A stretch of DNA of 64,000 nucleotides from Pseudanabaena sp. Chao 1811 (GTDB lineage: Bacteria; Cyanobacteriota; Cyanobacteriia; Pseudanabaenales; Pseudanabaenaceae): the NCBI RefSeq assembly GCF_027942295.1, contig NZ_CP101416.1:3024501-3088500 (forward strand). The letters are read 5' to 3'. The notes beneath the pieces were generated by a model, which did not search any database, was not told the DNA's origin, and worked only from the letters and a program-made list of their open reading frames with translations. Made by a program: the position numbers and the translations under genes. Numbering within the stretch: the first letter of the stretch is position 1; every line of letters begins with the position of its first letter. Shown piece by piece: positions 1 through 8,580 of this stretch.

Positions 1-1176
1 CTGTTCGCTAGAGTTATTAGTCGGTGGGATCGTGGGGTCATCCAAAAACAGAAATAAGTTTTCTCGTAACTCCAGATAACGTTTCTGTAATCTCAGTCCA
101 TCTTCTTGAGTGGGTAACAGAGAGAGAATACTGTCGAGATCTCGAAACAATCGACATCGGTATTGGTAACGGGTAGAGTCAGCTAAATCCGACCATCGCC
201 TTCGCAGCACCAAAGCTCGTAGCAGCAGTTTTTTCATCCTGCCAGAGAAAATATGGTCTCCTGCATCAATTCCATACTGACAATCTCTGAGTTGATGGGC
301 AAGACAAACTTGCCATGCTGTCGCTGGATTGGTCTTTTGGGCGCTAAACAAATCTGATACCCATACCTCTGGTTGATGCTCTGCCATTACTTCGGTGATG
401 ACATCTCCACCTCTAGAAGGTCGGATGATATGAAAACATACTTGCTCATTCTGGAATACCCATTCCCATTGATTTTTGCCATTAACCCTTGCACTGGTTT
501 CATCACTGCATACTAATCGAGATGTCCTCAGAGCTTGGATTATTCCTGATACTTCAGATTCTAGTTGTCCTTTTACTCTTGTTAAGAGGTTGGAGATTGC
601 TCCTTCCGATATTTTTAACCCAAATACTTCGCTCAGCATTTGCTGCATTCTTCCATAGCTTATCCCGTGACTGTATCTCATCGTTGTCACTAGCGCGGCG
701 ATTCGATCTCCAAAGGGACTTCCTACTTCAAGACCTACGGGTACTGCTGCGATTTGTTCCTGTCCGCAATGCTCACACTTGCATCCATACCTTTCGATTC
801 TAGTCACGATTGGCTTGATTGGTGGTATGTCGATCTTGTCGTATCTTTCCAGTAATACTTGTATTGACTCGCTAATCTCTTTCCCGCATTCTGTACAACT
901 TTTCACGGTTGCTTTGATTGTTTGGTCTGGATTTTCACTCAGTTGACGACCTCCTCCGTCTCTACCTATGCTTCCTGCTCGTTTGCCTTCTATTTCTTCT
1001 GGATTATTGATTTCGGCTTTAAATCCTTTGGCTGGTGGCAAACTTGAGTTCTTTGCGGTCTTCTTTGGTTTCTTTTCTAGCTGTTTCTGTAGTTTTTGTA
1101 GTTCTTCCCATAACTTCACTATCAAAGCTTCTTTTGCCTCGTCTGTTAGTTCTTTTAGGTTGGGTAGTTCCTTCAT
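1..1176 (-). CDS. IS66-family transposase (TnpC-like), C-terminus beyond the window
   Basis: The reverse strand is open from an ATG at 1176 to the window edge, giving at least 392 residues with no stop. The translation starts MKELPNLKELTDEAKEA and has a short N-terminal helix, a Lys/Pro-rich linker and a CxxC...CxC..C zinc-finger-like region (CTEC, then CKCEHCG). Next come the catalytic-domain signatures DETSARVNGKNQWEWVF and VSDLFSAQ, then TNNSSEQ, which carries the IS66-type catalytic Glu. This is a DDE transposase of the IS66 group; the single-ORF form is common in cyanobacteria. Only the last residues and the far IS end are missing. About 80 bp upstream of the ATG lies the motif CCTAGCTACT, proposed as the element's outer end. 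Family call is confident; exact IS name unknown. Confidence 0.88.
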   Translation of the reverse strand, partial: MKELPNLKELTDEAKEALIVKLWEELQKLQKQLEKKPKKTAKNSSLPPAKGFKAEINNPEEIEGKRAGSIGRDGGGRQLSENPDQTIKATVKSCTECGKEISESIQVLLERYDKIDIPPIKPIVTRIERYGCKCEHCGQEQIAAVPVGLEVGSPFGDRIAALVTTMRYSHGISYGRMQQMLSEVFGLKISEGAISNLLTRVKGQLESEVSGIIQALRTSRLVCSDETSARVNGKNQWEWVFQNEQVCFHIIRPSRGGDVITEVMAEHQPEVWVSDLFSAQKTNPATAWQVCLAHQLRDCQYGIDAGDHIFSGRMKKLLLRALVLRRRWSDLADSTRYQYRCRLFRDLDSILSLLPTQEDGLRLQKRYLELRENLFLFLDDPTIPPTNNSSEQ

Positions 1177-1240
1177 TTCTTTAATTTATCAGCTTTTGCC
1201 TTTTTGTCAATTTTCCTATGTTGAGCTATTACGAGTTTTC

Positions 1241-1255
1241 TTATGCCTAGCTACT
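1241..1255 (-). repeat. Putative outer end of the IS66-type element
   Basis: Read on the minus strand the sequence is AGTAGCTAGGCATAA, 65-80 bp upstream of the transposase ATG. The same end sequence bounds the 100-bp palindromic element at 2256-2355 and occurs alone at 25021-25035 and 26234-26246. IS66 elements usually begin GTA, which fits. The other IS end is outside the window, so the inverted repeat cannot be confirmed. Confidence 0.5.
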
Positions 1256-1280
1256 TAACTGTAGTTAGAAATCGATAATT

Positions 1281-1352
1281 TAGAAAGATTGAGATTCCGA
1301 CTTTATTCTCTATAAGCCATTTTGTAGACCACAAAAAAATCGGAGATATGAA
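1281..1352. repeat. Imperfect palindrome, family D copy 1, in the 1177-1641 intergenic region
   Basis: The left part contains GAGATTCCGACTTT and the right part AAATCGGAGATATG. They form an imperfect inverted repeat around about 35 bp. The same arrangement, better preserved, occurs at 59488-59570. The remaining 1353-1641 stretch is AT-rich; apart from the short repeat GGTGATCATAATGGTGATCA near 1606-1628, nothing recognisable is seen. Confidence 0.45.
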
Positions 1353-1641
1353 CCTCGACAACTCGCTTTTAATTTAAAAATAGTGAATAAACTCGCTACA
1401 AACGCAGCAAAGTGGAACTTACTGCCCATCTATGCGATTAACTGTCTAAAACTTGGTAAATCTCACCCCTGCTTGAAAACTTATTCTAAACTTTACAGAA
1501 ACAAAAAACGAAAAGCAAGTCCTTAAATCAATACGATTTGTGTCGAGTTTTTAGATGTATGATTTTTAAATAAGAAGGCTATACTTTTAACTCTGTCAAA
1601 AAAATGGTGATCATAATGGTGATCATTATGTAACAGGGGTT

Positions 1642-2091
1642 TTAAACATTTTGGATGCCAATAGGAAAGTTCTCATCAAAAATTTGTTCAATAGAATAAG
1701 GACATTCTTTTGGTAAATCCTTGGGTTTAAGACGAGTTTCTTTTTCTGCAAGAACTAAAGCTAACTCAAAGCCATCAGTGATCGCTTCCGATAGATAGGA
1801 CTTTAGGCTAGGATTTTTTCGGATTAGTTTTTTTATTTGAATTCTTTGCTCTTTGATGGTCAGTCGCCAACTTTTACCGCGCAACCTCGGCTGCAAATCC
1901 CACTTAATCAAATGCCCCAACAAAATTGCTAAACTATTTTCCAACTCAGACCTTTTTTGGCTCCCCAAAGCTTCAATTTCCTCAGCTAAATTTTCTATAT
2001 CTAAGCCATCCCATTTCCCTAAACGTAAACGCTCAACCTGCTCAACCGTCCAACGATAAAAGTCCGAATCATATAGTAGTGTTGACATCAT
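1642..2091 (-). CDS. DUF29 family protein
   Basis: A protein of about 149 residues. The family hallmarks are an N-terminal LYDSDFYRWTVEQVERLR, the central ENLAEEIEALG motif and a basic middle segment (LLGHLIKWDLQP, WRLTIKEQR), ending in a CPYSIEQIFD-type tail. DUF29 proteins are abundant, multicopy and cytoplasmic in cyanobacteria; their biochemical role is unknown. An in-frame GTG at 2100 overlaps a good ribosome binding site (AAAGGTG), so the ATG at 2091 (or 2088) just downstream is the likelier start. It lies about 60 bp after the interrupted nucleotidyltransferase gene on the same strand. No partner toxin or antitoxin is evident. Confidence 0.85.
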   Translation of the reverse strand: MMSTLLYDSDFYRWTVEQVERLRLGKWDGLDIENLAEEIEALGSQKRSELENSLAILLGHLIKWDLQPRLRGKSWRLTIKEQRIQIKKLIRKNPSLKSYLSEAITDGFELALVLAEKETRLKPKDLPKECPYSIEQIFDENFPIGIQNV

Positions 2092-2150
2092 CAAAATCAC
2101 CTTTGTTAATCAGATGCTAAGTCAATATTATAAATCTGCTCAACTTATTT

Positions 2151-2594
2151 TTATAAAGCGATCCCTTCACGGCGTACTTTACTCGCAAAAGATGCCGAGA
2201 GATCGCTAAACTCATCTAGCGACATTGGCATAATCGAAACCAACTCGCCAAACTCAGTAGCTAGGCATAATTAAAAAATAGAACCAAAAGCTGTGACGCA
2301 CGCTGCGCGTGCGCCACAGCTTTTAGGGTTTTATATTTAATTGCGCCCAGCTACTTCTAACAAAAAATATAAGCGAATATCTGCCATCCGCCGAACCTCT
2401 TGAACTGGCAACACTTGCTCTTTTAGAACTACTAACACATCAATATCTGAATCAGCAGTTGCTTCGCCTCTAGGGACAGATCCATATAGCAACACTGAAA
2501 ATAGGCGATCGCCATAAAGCTCTTGCAATTGTGATTTTAGTTCTTGCAAAAGAATCTGTAAGCGATCGCTAATGTTTAGAGTGTTAGTGAGCAT
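2151..2594 (-). pseudogene. MNT-type nucleotidyltransferase gene interrupted by a palindromic element
   Basis: The 5' part (2594 to 2356) encodes MLTNTLNISD followed by the nucleotidyltransferase signature GSVPRGEATADSDIDVLVVL, with the Gly-Ser and D-x-D metal ligands intact. The frame then runs into the palindromic element at 2256-2355 and stops after the foreign residues VAGRN. On the far side the same strand continues as a family-like C-terminus (EFGELVSIMPMSLDEF, ending VRREGIAL) that stops at 2151. Joining the two pieces restores a protein of about 115 residues, normal for minimal nucleotidyltransferases such as MntA-like antitoxins. No HEPN partner is next to it; the next gene is DUF29. 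The shortened product (about 85 residues) might still fold, but it lacks the C-terminal strand. Confidence 0.8.
2256..2355. mobile_element. 100-bp palindromic MITE-like element inserted in the nucleotidyltransferase gene
   Basis: The ends are AGTAGCTAGGC and GCCCAGCTACT, an imperfect terminal inverted repeat. The centre is a GC-rich hairpin, AAAGCTGTG...CGCACGC facing GCGTGCG...CACAGCTTT, and AT-rich arms (TAATTA/TTAATT) lie between. Almost the whole element is one imperfect palindrome. Removing it restores the reading frame family of the split gene. Flanks share only a dinucleotide (TC), so any longer target duplication is absent or lost. The ends match the outer end proposed for the IS66-type element at 1241-1255, suggesting mobilisation in trans. 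Confidence 0.75.
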
Positions 2595-2613
2595 AAATTT
2601 GGAAATATCTAAG

Positions 2614-2658
2614 CTTAATAATAGAAAGGCTCGCTTAGCGAGCCTTTCTATTATTAAG
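2614..2658. terminator. Hairpin at the end of metK
   Basis: A 21-bp perfect inverted repeat with a 3-nt loop (core AGGCTCGC/GCGAGCCT). It overlaps the metK stop codon at 2654-2656 and lies just upstream of the nucleotidyltransferase ATG at 2594. There is no long U tract, so it may be a processing or attenuation hairpin as well as a terminator. Confidence 0.6.
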
Positions 2659-3892
2659 CGTTCTTTTTCAAGATTTCTACTTTGTCTAAGCGTTCCCAAG
2701 GAAGATCGAGATCGTTACGACCTAAGTGACCATAGGCGGCGACATTTTGATAGAAACGACCACCTCTAGTACTAGGTAGATTTTGTAAATCAAAATTCTT
2801 GATGATTGCCGCAGGACGCAAATCAAAATTGTCTTTGACTAGACGTAATAGGGTTTCTTCATCCACCTTGCCCGTGCCAAAGGTATCGATGTGCATACTG
2901 GTAGGACGTGCCACACCGATCGCATAACTGATTTGTAACTCGCACTTGCTAGCCAAACCTGCTGCCACAATGTTTTTCGCTGCATGACGCGCCGCATAGG
3001 CAGCACTGCGATCGACCTTTGTGGGATCTTTGCCAGAGAAAGCGCCACCACCATGACGAGCATAGCCGCCGTAGGTATCGACAATAATTTTGCGTCCAGT
3101 GAGACCAGAATCACCTTGAGGTCCCCCAATTACAAATTTGCCTGTGGGGTTAACCAGATAGCGAGTTTGGTCATTAGGCTTAACAGAAGTATCAGCAAAG
3201 CTAGGCAAGACTACATGAGTCCAGAGATCAGCTTTGATTTTTTCCTGTACTTTGGCTTCGTCAGTAATGCCATCGATCACTGCATCATGCTGGGTCGAGA
3301 TGAGGATGGTGTCGATCGCAACGGGCTTATCACCTTCGTAAACTACAGTAACTTGGGTTTTGCCATCGGGACGTAAATAAGGTAATGTGCCATTTTTTCG
3401 GACAACCGATAGCTGACGGGCGAGGCGATGGGCGATCGCGATCGGCATGGGCATAAATTCAGGTGTTTCGTCACAGGCAAACCCAAACATAATCCCTTGG
3501 TCACCAGCACCCACTGCTTCGAGGGCAGCATCTTCTTCTTCACCAGTACGGGCTTCGAGGGCAACATTCACGCCCTGAGCAATATCTGGAGACTGTTCAT
3601 CAAGGGCGACGATTACCGCACAGCTATTTGCCGAGAAACCATTATCAGCATTGGTATAACCAATTTCAGCAATTTTTTTACGGGCAATATCGACGTAATT
3701 GACATGCGCTTTGGTTGTAATTTCCCCTGTGATCAAGACCAGACCAGTGTTTACTACAACCTCGGCAGCGACACGCGATCGCGGATCTTGAGCCAACAAG
3801 GTATCAAGAATCGTATCGGAAATCTGATCGCAAATTTTATCAGGATGTCCTTCCGTAACCGATTCAGATGTAAATAAGAAGCGACTAGCCAA
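2654..3892 (-). CDS. metK: S-adenosylmethionine synthetase
   Basis: Makes S-adenosylmethionine from methionine and ATP in the cytoplasm. The 412-residue length is normal for the family. Visible signatures are the N-terminal [20 protein letters not shown] with the catalytic HPDK at residues 16-19, the hexapeptide GAGDQG at 128-133, and the P-loop-like [16 protein letters not shown] near residue 280. The start codon is TTG at 3892, chosen because a strong AGGAGG lies 8 nt upstream and the protein then begins in family register ([10 protein letters not shown]). No SAM riboswitch was recognised in the 120-bp leader. The divergently transcribed neighbours include a DUF39 homocysteine-synthesis gene, so this short stretch joins homocysteine formation and methionine activation. 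Confidence 0.97.
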   Translation of the reverse strand: MASRFLFTSESVTEGHPDKICDQISDTILDTLLAQDPRSRVAAEVVVNTGLVLITGEITTKAHVNYVDIARKKIAEIGYTNADNGFSANSCAVIVALDEQSPDIAQGVNVALEARTGEEEDAALEAVGAGDQGIMFGFACDETPEFMPMPIAIAHRLARQLSVVRKNGTLPYLRPDGKTQVTVVYEGDKPVAIDTILISTQHDAVIDGITDEAKVQEKIKADLWTHVVLPSFADTSVKPNDQTRYLVNPTGKFVIGGPQGDSGLTGRKIIVDTYGGYARHGGGAFSGKDPTKVDRSAAYAARHAAKNIVAAGLASKCELQISYAIGVARPTSMHIDTFGTGKVDEETLLRLVKDNFDLRPAAIIKNFDLQNLPSTRGGRFYQNVAAYGHLGRNDLDLPWERLDKVEILKKNA

Positions 3893-4012
3893 CTATGTTT
3901 CCTCCTAAACGTAAGAAGTGTAAGGCAAATTTTTGTATCTCTTAAGATTTATCCATCATAGTACAAGGCGTTATTGCTTTATGACGGGTTTAATTGCCGT
4001 CGATCAACCGCG

Positions 4013-4047
4013 AAAAAGAAGATGGCACTGATTGCCATCTTCTTTTT
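4013..4047. terminator. Bidirectional-type hairpin between divergent genes
   Basis: A 15-bp perfect inverted repeat, AAAAAGAAGATGGCA facing TGCCATCTTCTTTTT, with loop CTGAT. It has A and T tracts on both sides, as in a bidirectional terminator. It lies between two divergent genes, where no terminator is needed; it may insulate them or be a dispersed palindrome. Confidence 0.55.
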
Positions 4048-4155
4048 CTTGGGAAATATTCAAATAATGCTTGGAAAATGTAACTGCCTATGGGTATAGT
4101 TCTGATTAGCTTAGCTACTATACTGATTGCCAAAATCGCCCAGTTTGATCAACCT

Positions 4156-4656
4156 ATGGAGGCAAATAACTTGAAATTCCAAACTAGCGCTCAAGAAGCC
4201 TGCTATGAAAAAGTAGTAACGTGGATCCAAGAGATTTTTGGCAAATATCCCTGCGCTCGCCAAGATTTCCCCGGATTAGGAATGTTTGTTGGATCAGCCT
4301 TAGTAGAAATATTAGTTTTTCCTTGGGACGAAAATGACGCGGTAATTAATACGCGATCATATGTAGTGGTCGGAGCTGAATTAAAACCTGAACTGATGCG
4401 ATATTTATTAGAAGAAAATGCCAAGATGATTTTTGGTGCTTTTGGAATTTCACCAGACAATGAAATTCTCTTTGAACATTCCATCGTTGGTTCAACTTGC
4501 ACCATGAAAGAATTGGAAGCTTCGGTAAAGGCGGTGATGGAAATTGCTGATGAATATGACGATAAAATTGTCGATCGCTGGGGTGGTAAAAGAGCCTTAG
4601 ATCGCATCCATGCAGGTACATTGTCTAATAACGGTTGGTCACTGCCCACATTTTGA
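4156..4656 (+). CDS. YbjN domain-containing protein
   Basis: A cytoplasmic protein of about 166 residues with the YbjN/type III secretion chaperone-like fold pattern: an N-terminal helix (YEKVVTWIQEIFG), beta strands (VEILVFPW, YVVVGAELKPELMRYLLEENAKMIFGAFGI) and a C-terminal helix rich in acidic residues. It is conserved in cyanobacteria, where the role is not established; the YbjN family is linked to regulation and stress in enterobacteria. An in-frame ATG at 4090 would add a short hydrophobic leader (MGIVLISLATILIA). Neither start has a clear ribosome binding site; 4156 gives the family-like N-terminus MEANNLKFQ. A weak inverted repeat (GAGTAATG/CATTACTC) follows the stop. Confidence 0.75.
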   Translation: MEANNLKFQTSAQEACYEKVVTWIQEIFGKYPCARQDFPGLGMFVGSALVEILVFPWDENDAVINTRSYVVVGAELKPELMRYLLEENAKMIFGAFGISPDNEILFEHSIVGSTCTMKELEASVKAVMEIADEYDDKIVDRWGGKRALDRIHAGTLSNNGWSLPTF

Positions 4657-4743
4657 GTAATGGGAATTTGCTCCACAACTTCTCATTACTCATTAAATTC
4701 TCAAGCGCTATATTTCTAGATAATTTCAATTCAGCAAAGTCCT

Positions 4744-5910
4744 ATGCCCCAAACGATCGCCGATATTAATGACAAAATCAAAGCTGGTAAGGCTAAAGTC
4801 CTAACTGCGACTGAGCTTAAAACCCTTGTTGCCGATATTGGGGTTACGCAGGCGACAAAAAAAGTAGATGTGATCGTTACAGGCACATTTGAACCCATGG
4901 AATCATCGGGGGCAATTCTCAATTTAGGACATACCGATCCACCGATCAAGATTCGCACTTGCTGGATTGATGGTGTACCTGCCTATGCGGGATTTGGAGC
5001 TGTTGATATTTATTTAGGTGCAACCCAAGAACCAGAGGCTAATGATGAAGGTGTCCAAAATCGTGGCGGCGGTCATGTGATTGCGGATTTAATTGCAGGC
5101 AAGACAGTTAACTTTAAAGCGATCGGACATCCTAACGATTGTTATCCGCGTGCTAATTTTGAGACGACAATTACGAAGGATTCGATCAATCAGTTCTATC
5201 TTTTTAATCCTCGCAATCTCTATCAAAATTTTATTGTCGGTGTGAATGGAGGTGAAGAAACTCTTTACACTTATTTGGGTCCACTTCAGCCACGCTTAGG
5301 AAATGCAGTCTATTCTAATCCTGGGGCAATTTCGCCATTATGGAATGATCCTGATTTGCAATTGATTGGGATTGGTACACGTATCTTTATGGGTGGTGGT
5401 ATTGGCTATGTGGCATGGGAAGGAACCCAGCATTTCCCATTGCAAAAGCGTTTAGAGAATCGTACCCCGATTGGACCTGCGGCGACTTTGGCGCTAATCG
5501 GTGATGCTAAGCAAATGACTCCTGAATGGGTGCGTGGTTGCTATTTCCGTAACTATGGTGCGTCGCTGATGATGGGTGTTGCCGTGCCTTTACCTGTAAT
5601 TGATGAAGAAGTAGTTGCTAGAGCTGCTGTAATAGATGAACAACTCGTTGCACCTGTAATCGATTTCTCCATCCCCCGACGGGTGCGTCCAATATTTGGT
5701 TCTGTTTCCTATGCTCAGCTCAAGTCTGGCAAAATCGAAATTTCAGGCACAACTGTACGAACTGCACCTCTTGCTAGCCTGCATCTATCGGAAGAGGCGG
5801 CGAAGACTCTCAAGGATTGGATTGTTAAGGGAGAATTCACGCTGACAGAACCTGTGGCACTTTTGCCAAGCGATCGCACCTTTTTACCTCAAGATGTGCG
5901 TGGATTTTAA
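4744..5910 (+). CDS. Homocysteine biosynthesis protein (DUF39 family)
   Basis: A 388-residue DUF39 protein (COG1900). In methanogens members of this family take part in forming homocysteine from aspartate semialdehyde, probably with a ferredoxin-type partner. Family features are the N-terminal INDKIKAGKAKVLTATEL, the GTFEPMESSGAILNLGHTDPP region, GGGHVIADLIAGK, and the glycine-rich GTRIFMGGGIGYVAWEGTQH. It ends without the extra CBS or ferredoxin domains seen in some archaeal forms. It lies about 850 bp from the divergent metK, supporting a role in methionine/SAM supply. Substrate and sulfur donor in this organism are inferred from family knowledge. Confidence 0.88.
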   Translation: MPQTIADINDKIKAGKAKVLTATELKTLVADIGVTQATKKVDVIVTGTFEPMESSGAILNLGHTDPPIKIRTCWIDGVPAYAGFGAVDIYLGATQEPEANDEGVQNRGGGHVIADLIAGKTVNFKAIGHPNDCYPRANFETTITKDSINQFYLFNPRNLYQNFIVGVNGGEETLYTYLGPLQPRLGNAVYSNPGAISPLWNDPDLQLIGIGTRIFMGGGIGYVAWEGTQHFPLQKRLENRTPIGPAATLALIGDAKQMTPEWVRGCYFRNYGASLMMGVAVPLPVIDEEVVARAAVIDEQLVAPVIDFSIPRRVRPIFGSVSYAQLKSGKIEISGTTVRTAPLASLHLSEEAAKTLKDWIVKGEFTLTEPVALLPSDRTFLPQDVRGF

Positions 5911-5936
5911 GAGTAAGTTAGGCAAAGCAGATTCTA

Positions 5937-7184
5937 TTAGCTCTTGAGGGCAGATATTGGCTTAATTTCTTCTATCTCTAATACTTCTTCCGATTCCCAA
6001 TGACTAAGGATAATCGCATTTACGCTATTACCAATAATATTCACGACGGTTTTTAAACCATCGGTAAGTCGGTCAATTCCTGCTACTAAAGCGATCGCTT
6101 CTAATGGGAGTCCCGATGCCGAAAGTACTGTTGCCATTGTAATCAAGGCAGCACCAGGCACTCCGGGGGTACTAAAAGAAACAAGTAGGCTACTCAGGGC
6201 GATCGCCATTAGTAAGGAAGGAGTTAAGGGAACTTGATAGATTTGCACTACAAATAAAGCATTAAATCCCTGTAAAATTGCTGCACCATCGCGCTTAAGG
6301 GCAGTACCTAAAGGAATTGCAAAACTAGCAATCTCTTCGCGTAATCCATAATTCTCTTGAATATTCTGTAATACGACAGGTAAAGCGGCATTAGAGCTAG
6401 CCGTACCAAAGGCTAGGGCGATCGCCTCGGACAGACTCCGCAAAAATTTAATCGGGTCAGCTTTGAGGGCAAATAAAATTAGCATATCTAAGCACAGCAT
6501 GATACTGGAGGATATGACTAAGCCCACTACATAAAGGAATAATTTCGCAACTAGGTCTAAGCCTTGAGTAGCGATCGTTGAACTCATTAAGGCAAATACT
6601 CCCAAGGGTGCAACATAGAGAATTACGGATAGAGTTTTCTCGCTAATGTGATAGATACTCTCAATGAATTCCACAAATGGTTTGGCTTTATCCGCAGCAA
6701 GTTGGACACCAATCCCTAATAAAACGGCTGAAAAAATGATTTGTAATAAATTCCCATTACTCAGGGCTTCTAAGGGATTGACAGGAATAAGACTAACTAA
6801 CCAAGATATAAGAGAAGGTGCTTCGGTGATGTTAATCGTCTCAGATACGATCAATCCCGTTACCCCACTCCCTGGTTGTAAAAAATAGGCAGTTCCCATG
6901 CCCACGCCTAGAGCGATCGTACTAGTAACCACGTAGCTCGTCATTAATTTGATCGTATATCGCCCAACCTGCCCTGCTCCTTGAATTCTCGTTAAGCCCA
7001 TGATTAGTGAAGAGAAGACAATAGGAACTACCACAAACTGAATCAACCTTAAAAAAGATTCACCAACTGGAGCCAAAAAAGTTTGATTAATGAGTTCAAT
7101 ATTGTCAGGAAAAGTTGTATTGAGCAAAGTTCCAAAAACAACACCAACACCAAGGGAAAGCAAGATAAATGTAGATAGATTCAT
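5937..7184 (-). CDS. Dicarboxylate/amino acid:cation symporter (DAACS family)
   Basis: A 415-residue inner-membrane protein of the GltP/GltT/DctA type. It has about eight hydrophobic segments plus the two re-entrant loops. Signatures are the serine-rich loop FGTASSNAALPVVLQN and the cation-binding region SFSTPGVPGAALITMATVL, then GIDRLTDGLKTVVNIIGNSVNAIILSHWE. The pair of Asp residues in the last segment and the Asn in VVNIIGNS are the usual substrate and sodium ligands. It probably imports glutamate, aspartate or C4-dicarboxylates with sodium or protons; the exact substrate cannot be read from sequence. Its stop lies 26 bp from the convergent DUF39 gene. Confidence 0.93.
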   Translation of the reverse strand: MNLSTFILLSLGVGVVFGTLLNTTFPDNIELINQTFLAPVGESFLRLIQFVVVPIVFSSLIMGLTRIQGAGQVGRYTIKLMTSYVVTSTIALGVGMGTAYFLQPGSGVTGLIVSETINITEAPSLISWLVSLIPVNPLEALSNGNLLQIIFSAVLLGIGVQLAADKAKPFVEFIESIYHISEKTLSVILYVAPLGVFALMSSTIATQGLDLVAKLFLYVVGLVISSSIMLCLDMLILFALKADPIKFLRSLSEAIALAFGTASSNAALPVVLQNIQENYGLREEIASFAIPLGTALKRDGAAILQGFNALFVVQIYQVPLTPSLLMAIALSSLLVSFSTPGVPGAALITMATVLSASGLPLEAIALVAGIDRLTDGLKTVVNIIGNSVNAIILSHWESEEVLEIEEIKPISALKS

Positions 7185-7437
7185 ATTCCAATTTGCTAAT
7201 GTAAAAATCGCCAGTCAGATATCAATCAAAGATGCAATTTGTGGTAAGTATTGGCGACCCTATCTCAAGTTAACTTAATAGGACATCTAAGAAAGTCCAA
7301 TATGAACGGCGATCGCGTTTTATGTTATACCCAGTGCGACATTCGCTTATCTAGGTTTATTATGGCGATTGCTATATAATCAATGCTGCTAGGTTTTCCC
7401 CTCTTTAAAAAATATTTAAATTACGAAAAAAGATGTT

Positions 7438-8256
7438 ATGGCGGATCGTTATGTTCGCGTAAAAACTGCCCAAGGACAAGTTTATTACGGGTTGTTAGAG
7501 TTAAATCAAGCCGTAAAGGTACTCAATACAGCACCTTGGCTGGGAGGGGAGCCAAATGGTGAATTACTTGCTCCAGATACTTATCAACTTTTGTATCCGT
7601 GCGAACCCAGCAAAATTGTTGCTGTGGGTAAAAACTATTCGGCTCATGCAGCCGAGATGGGTGGTGAAGTACCCAAGGAGCCGATTTTATTTTTAAAGCC
7701 AACGACGACATTAATTTCTCCTGATGATGAAATTGCCTTGCCACCGCAGTCTAAACGGGTGGAGTATGAAGGCGAACTGGCTTTAGTAATTGGTGAGCGT
7801 TGTTTTAACTTGACACCCAATCAGGCGATCGCCGCAATTTGGGGTTATACGATCGCTAATGATGTCACCGCTAGAGATCTTCAACGCAGTGATAGTCAAT
7901 GGACAAGAGGCAAGGGCTTTGATACTTTCTGTCCCTTAGGTCCTTGGATTGTGCGTGAGATTAGTCCTACCGCAGTATTGCAAACTTTTGTGAACGATGG
8001 CAAAAAACCACTGCAATCTGCCGCCATTGATGAGATGGTCTTTTCGCCAGAATATATCGTGTCCTACATTAGCCAGATTATGACCTTACTCCCTGGGGAC
8101 ATTATTATCACTGGCACGCCTGAAGGAGTTGGTCCTATGCAGGAAGGCGATCGCGTATATATCGAAATCGAAGGTATTGGGAAACTGCAAAATACTGTAA
8201 TTTTGCGAGAACCTTTACCTGTAGAAGCGGAAGTTGAAGAAGGTGAAATTGATTAA
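7438..8256 (+). CDS. Fumarylacetoacetate hydrolase family protein
   Basis: A 272-residue cytoplasmic FAH-family enzyme. Residues 1-60 form the small N-terminal domain; the catalytic domain begins at KIVAVGKNYSAHAAEMG. The metal-binding pattern is visible: VEYEGELALVIG gives the E-x-E ligands and IANDVTARDLQ the Asp ligand. Near the C-terminus are LLPGDIIITGTPEGVGPM and a final IEGIGKLQN strand. Family members hydrolyse or decarboxylate beta-diketo or oxaloacetate-type acids with Mg or Mn. The nearest characterised activity is probably acylpyruvate hydrolase or oxaloacetate decarboxylase, but specificity is not determined here. A perfect 23-bp stem hairpin follows directly. Confidence 0.9.
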   Translation: MADRYVRVKTAQGQVYYGLLELNQAVKVLNTAPWLGGEPNGELLAPDTYQLLYPCEPSKIVAVGKNYSAHAAEMGGEVPKEPILFLKPTTTLISPDDEIALPPQSKRVEYEGELALVIGERCFNLTPNQAIAAIWGYTIANDVTARDLQRSDSQWTRGKGFDTFCPLGPWIVREISPTAVLQTFVNDGKKPLQSAAIDEMVFSPEYIVSYISQIMTLLPGDIIITGTPEGVGPMQEGDRVYIEIEGIGKLQNTVILREPLPVEAEVEEGEID

Positions 8257-8259
8257 AAT

Positions 8260-8308
8260 AAATAGGTAAGGATGGACGGCGCGAAGCGCCGTCCATCCTT
8301 ACCTATTT
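8260..8308. repeat. Family B palindrome, copy 1 (perfect hairpin after the FAH gene)
   Basis: Two 23-bp arms with the trinucleotide loop GAA. The outer part reads AAATAGGTAAGGATGG and the inner part is the GGCGC/GCGCC core. Related hairpins occur at 28730-28771, 50106-50152 and 55224-55272, and shorter ones at 43715-43735, 46858-46894 and 57428-57452. It could act as a terminator here. The following 8309-8580 holds no recognisable gene and presumably the COP23 promoter. Confidence 0.75.
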
Positions 8309-8580
8309 AAATCTAGGACTACCGTTAAAACATCCTCTCTTAACTTGTGAAGATTTTGTGAGGATGTGGTAGTGAATTACTTGGAAACATTTTCGCTAAA
8401 ACCTATGTCATTAAGATATGGTTAGCCCCATAGTTGAACAATATTTTCCATAGACTCACAGCATAACGCCACCATACAAACAAAATAGACATAAAAGCCT
8501 TGGGGGGAGATTTATGTTTCGCCATTTGTGATTGATTCACCACTTGATTATTAACCACTCCTTACACACCTGCTAATCCT

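Noticed and set aside
489-1258. Forward-strand open frames over the transposase region
   Set aside because: They are shadows of the continuous reverse-strand IS66-type transposase frame.
3893-4012. SAM riboswitch in the metK leader
   Set aside because: None of the conserved SAM-I or SAM-II cores was recognisable, and the region has only an ordinary promoter-like stretch and a strong ribosome binding site.
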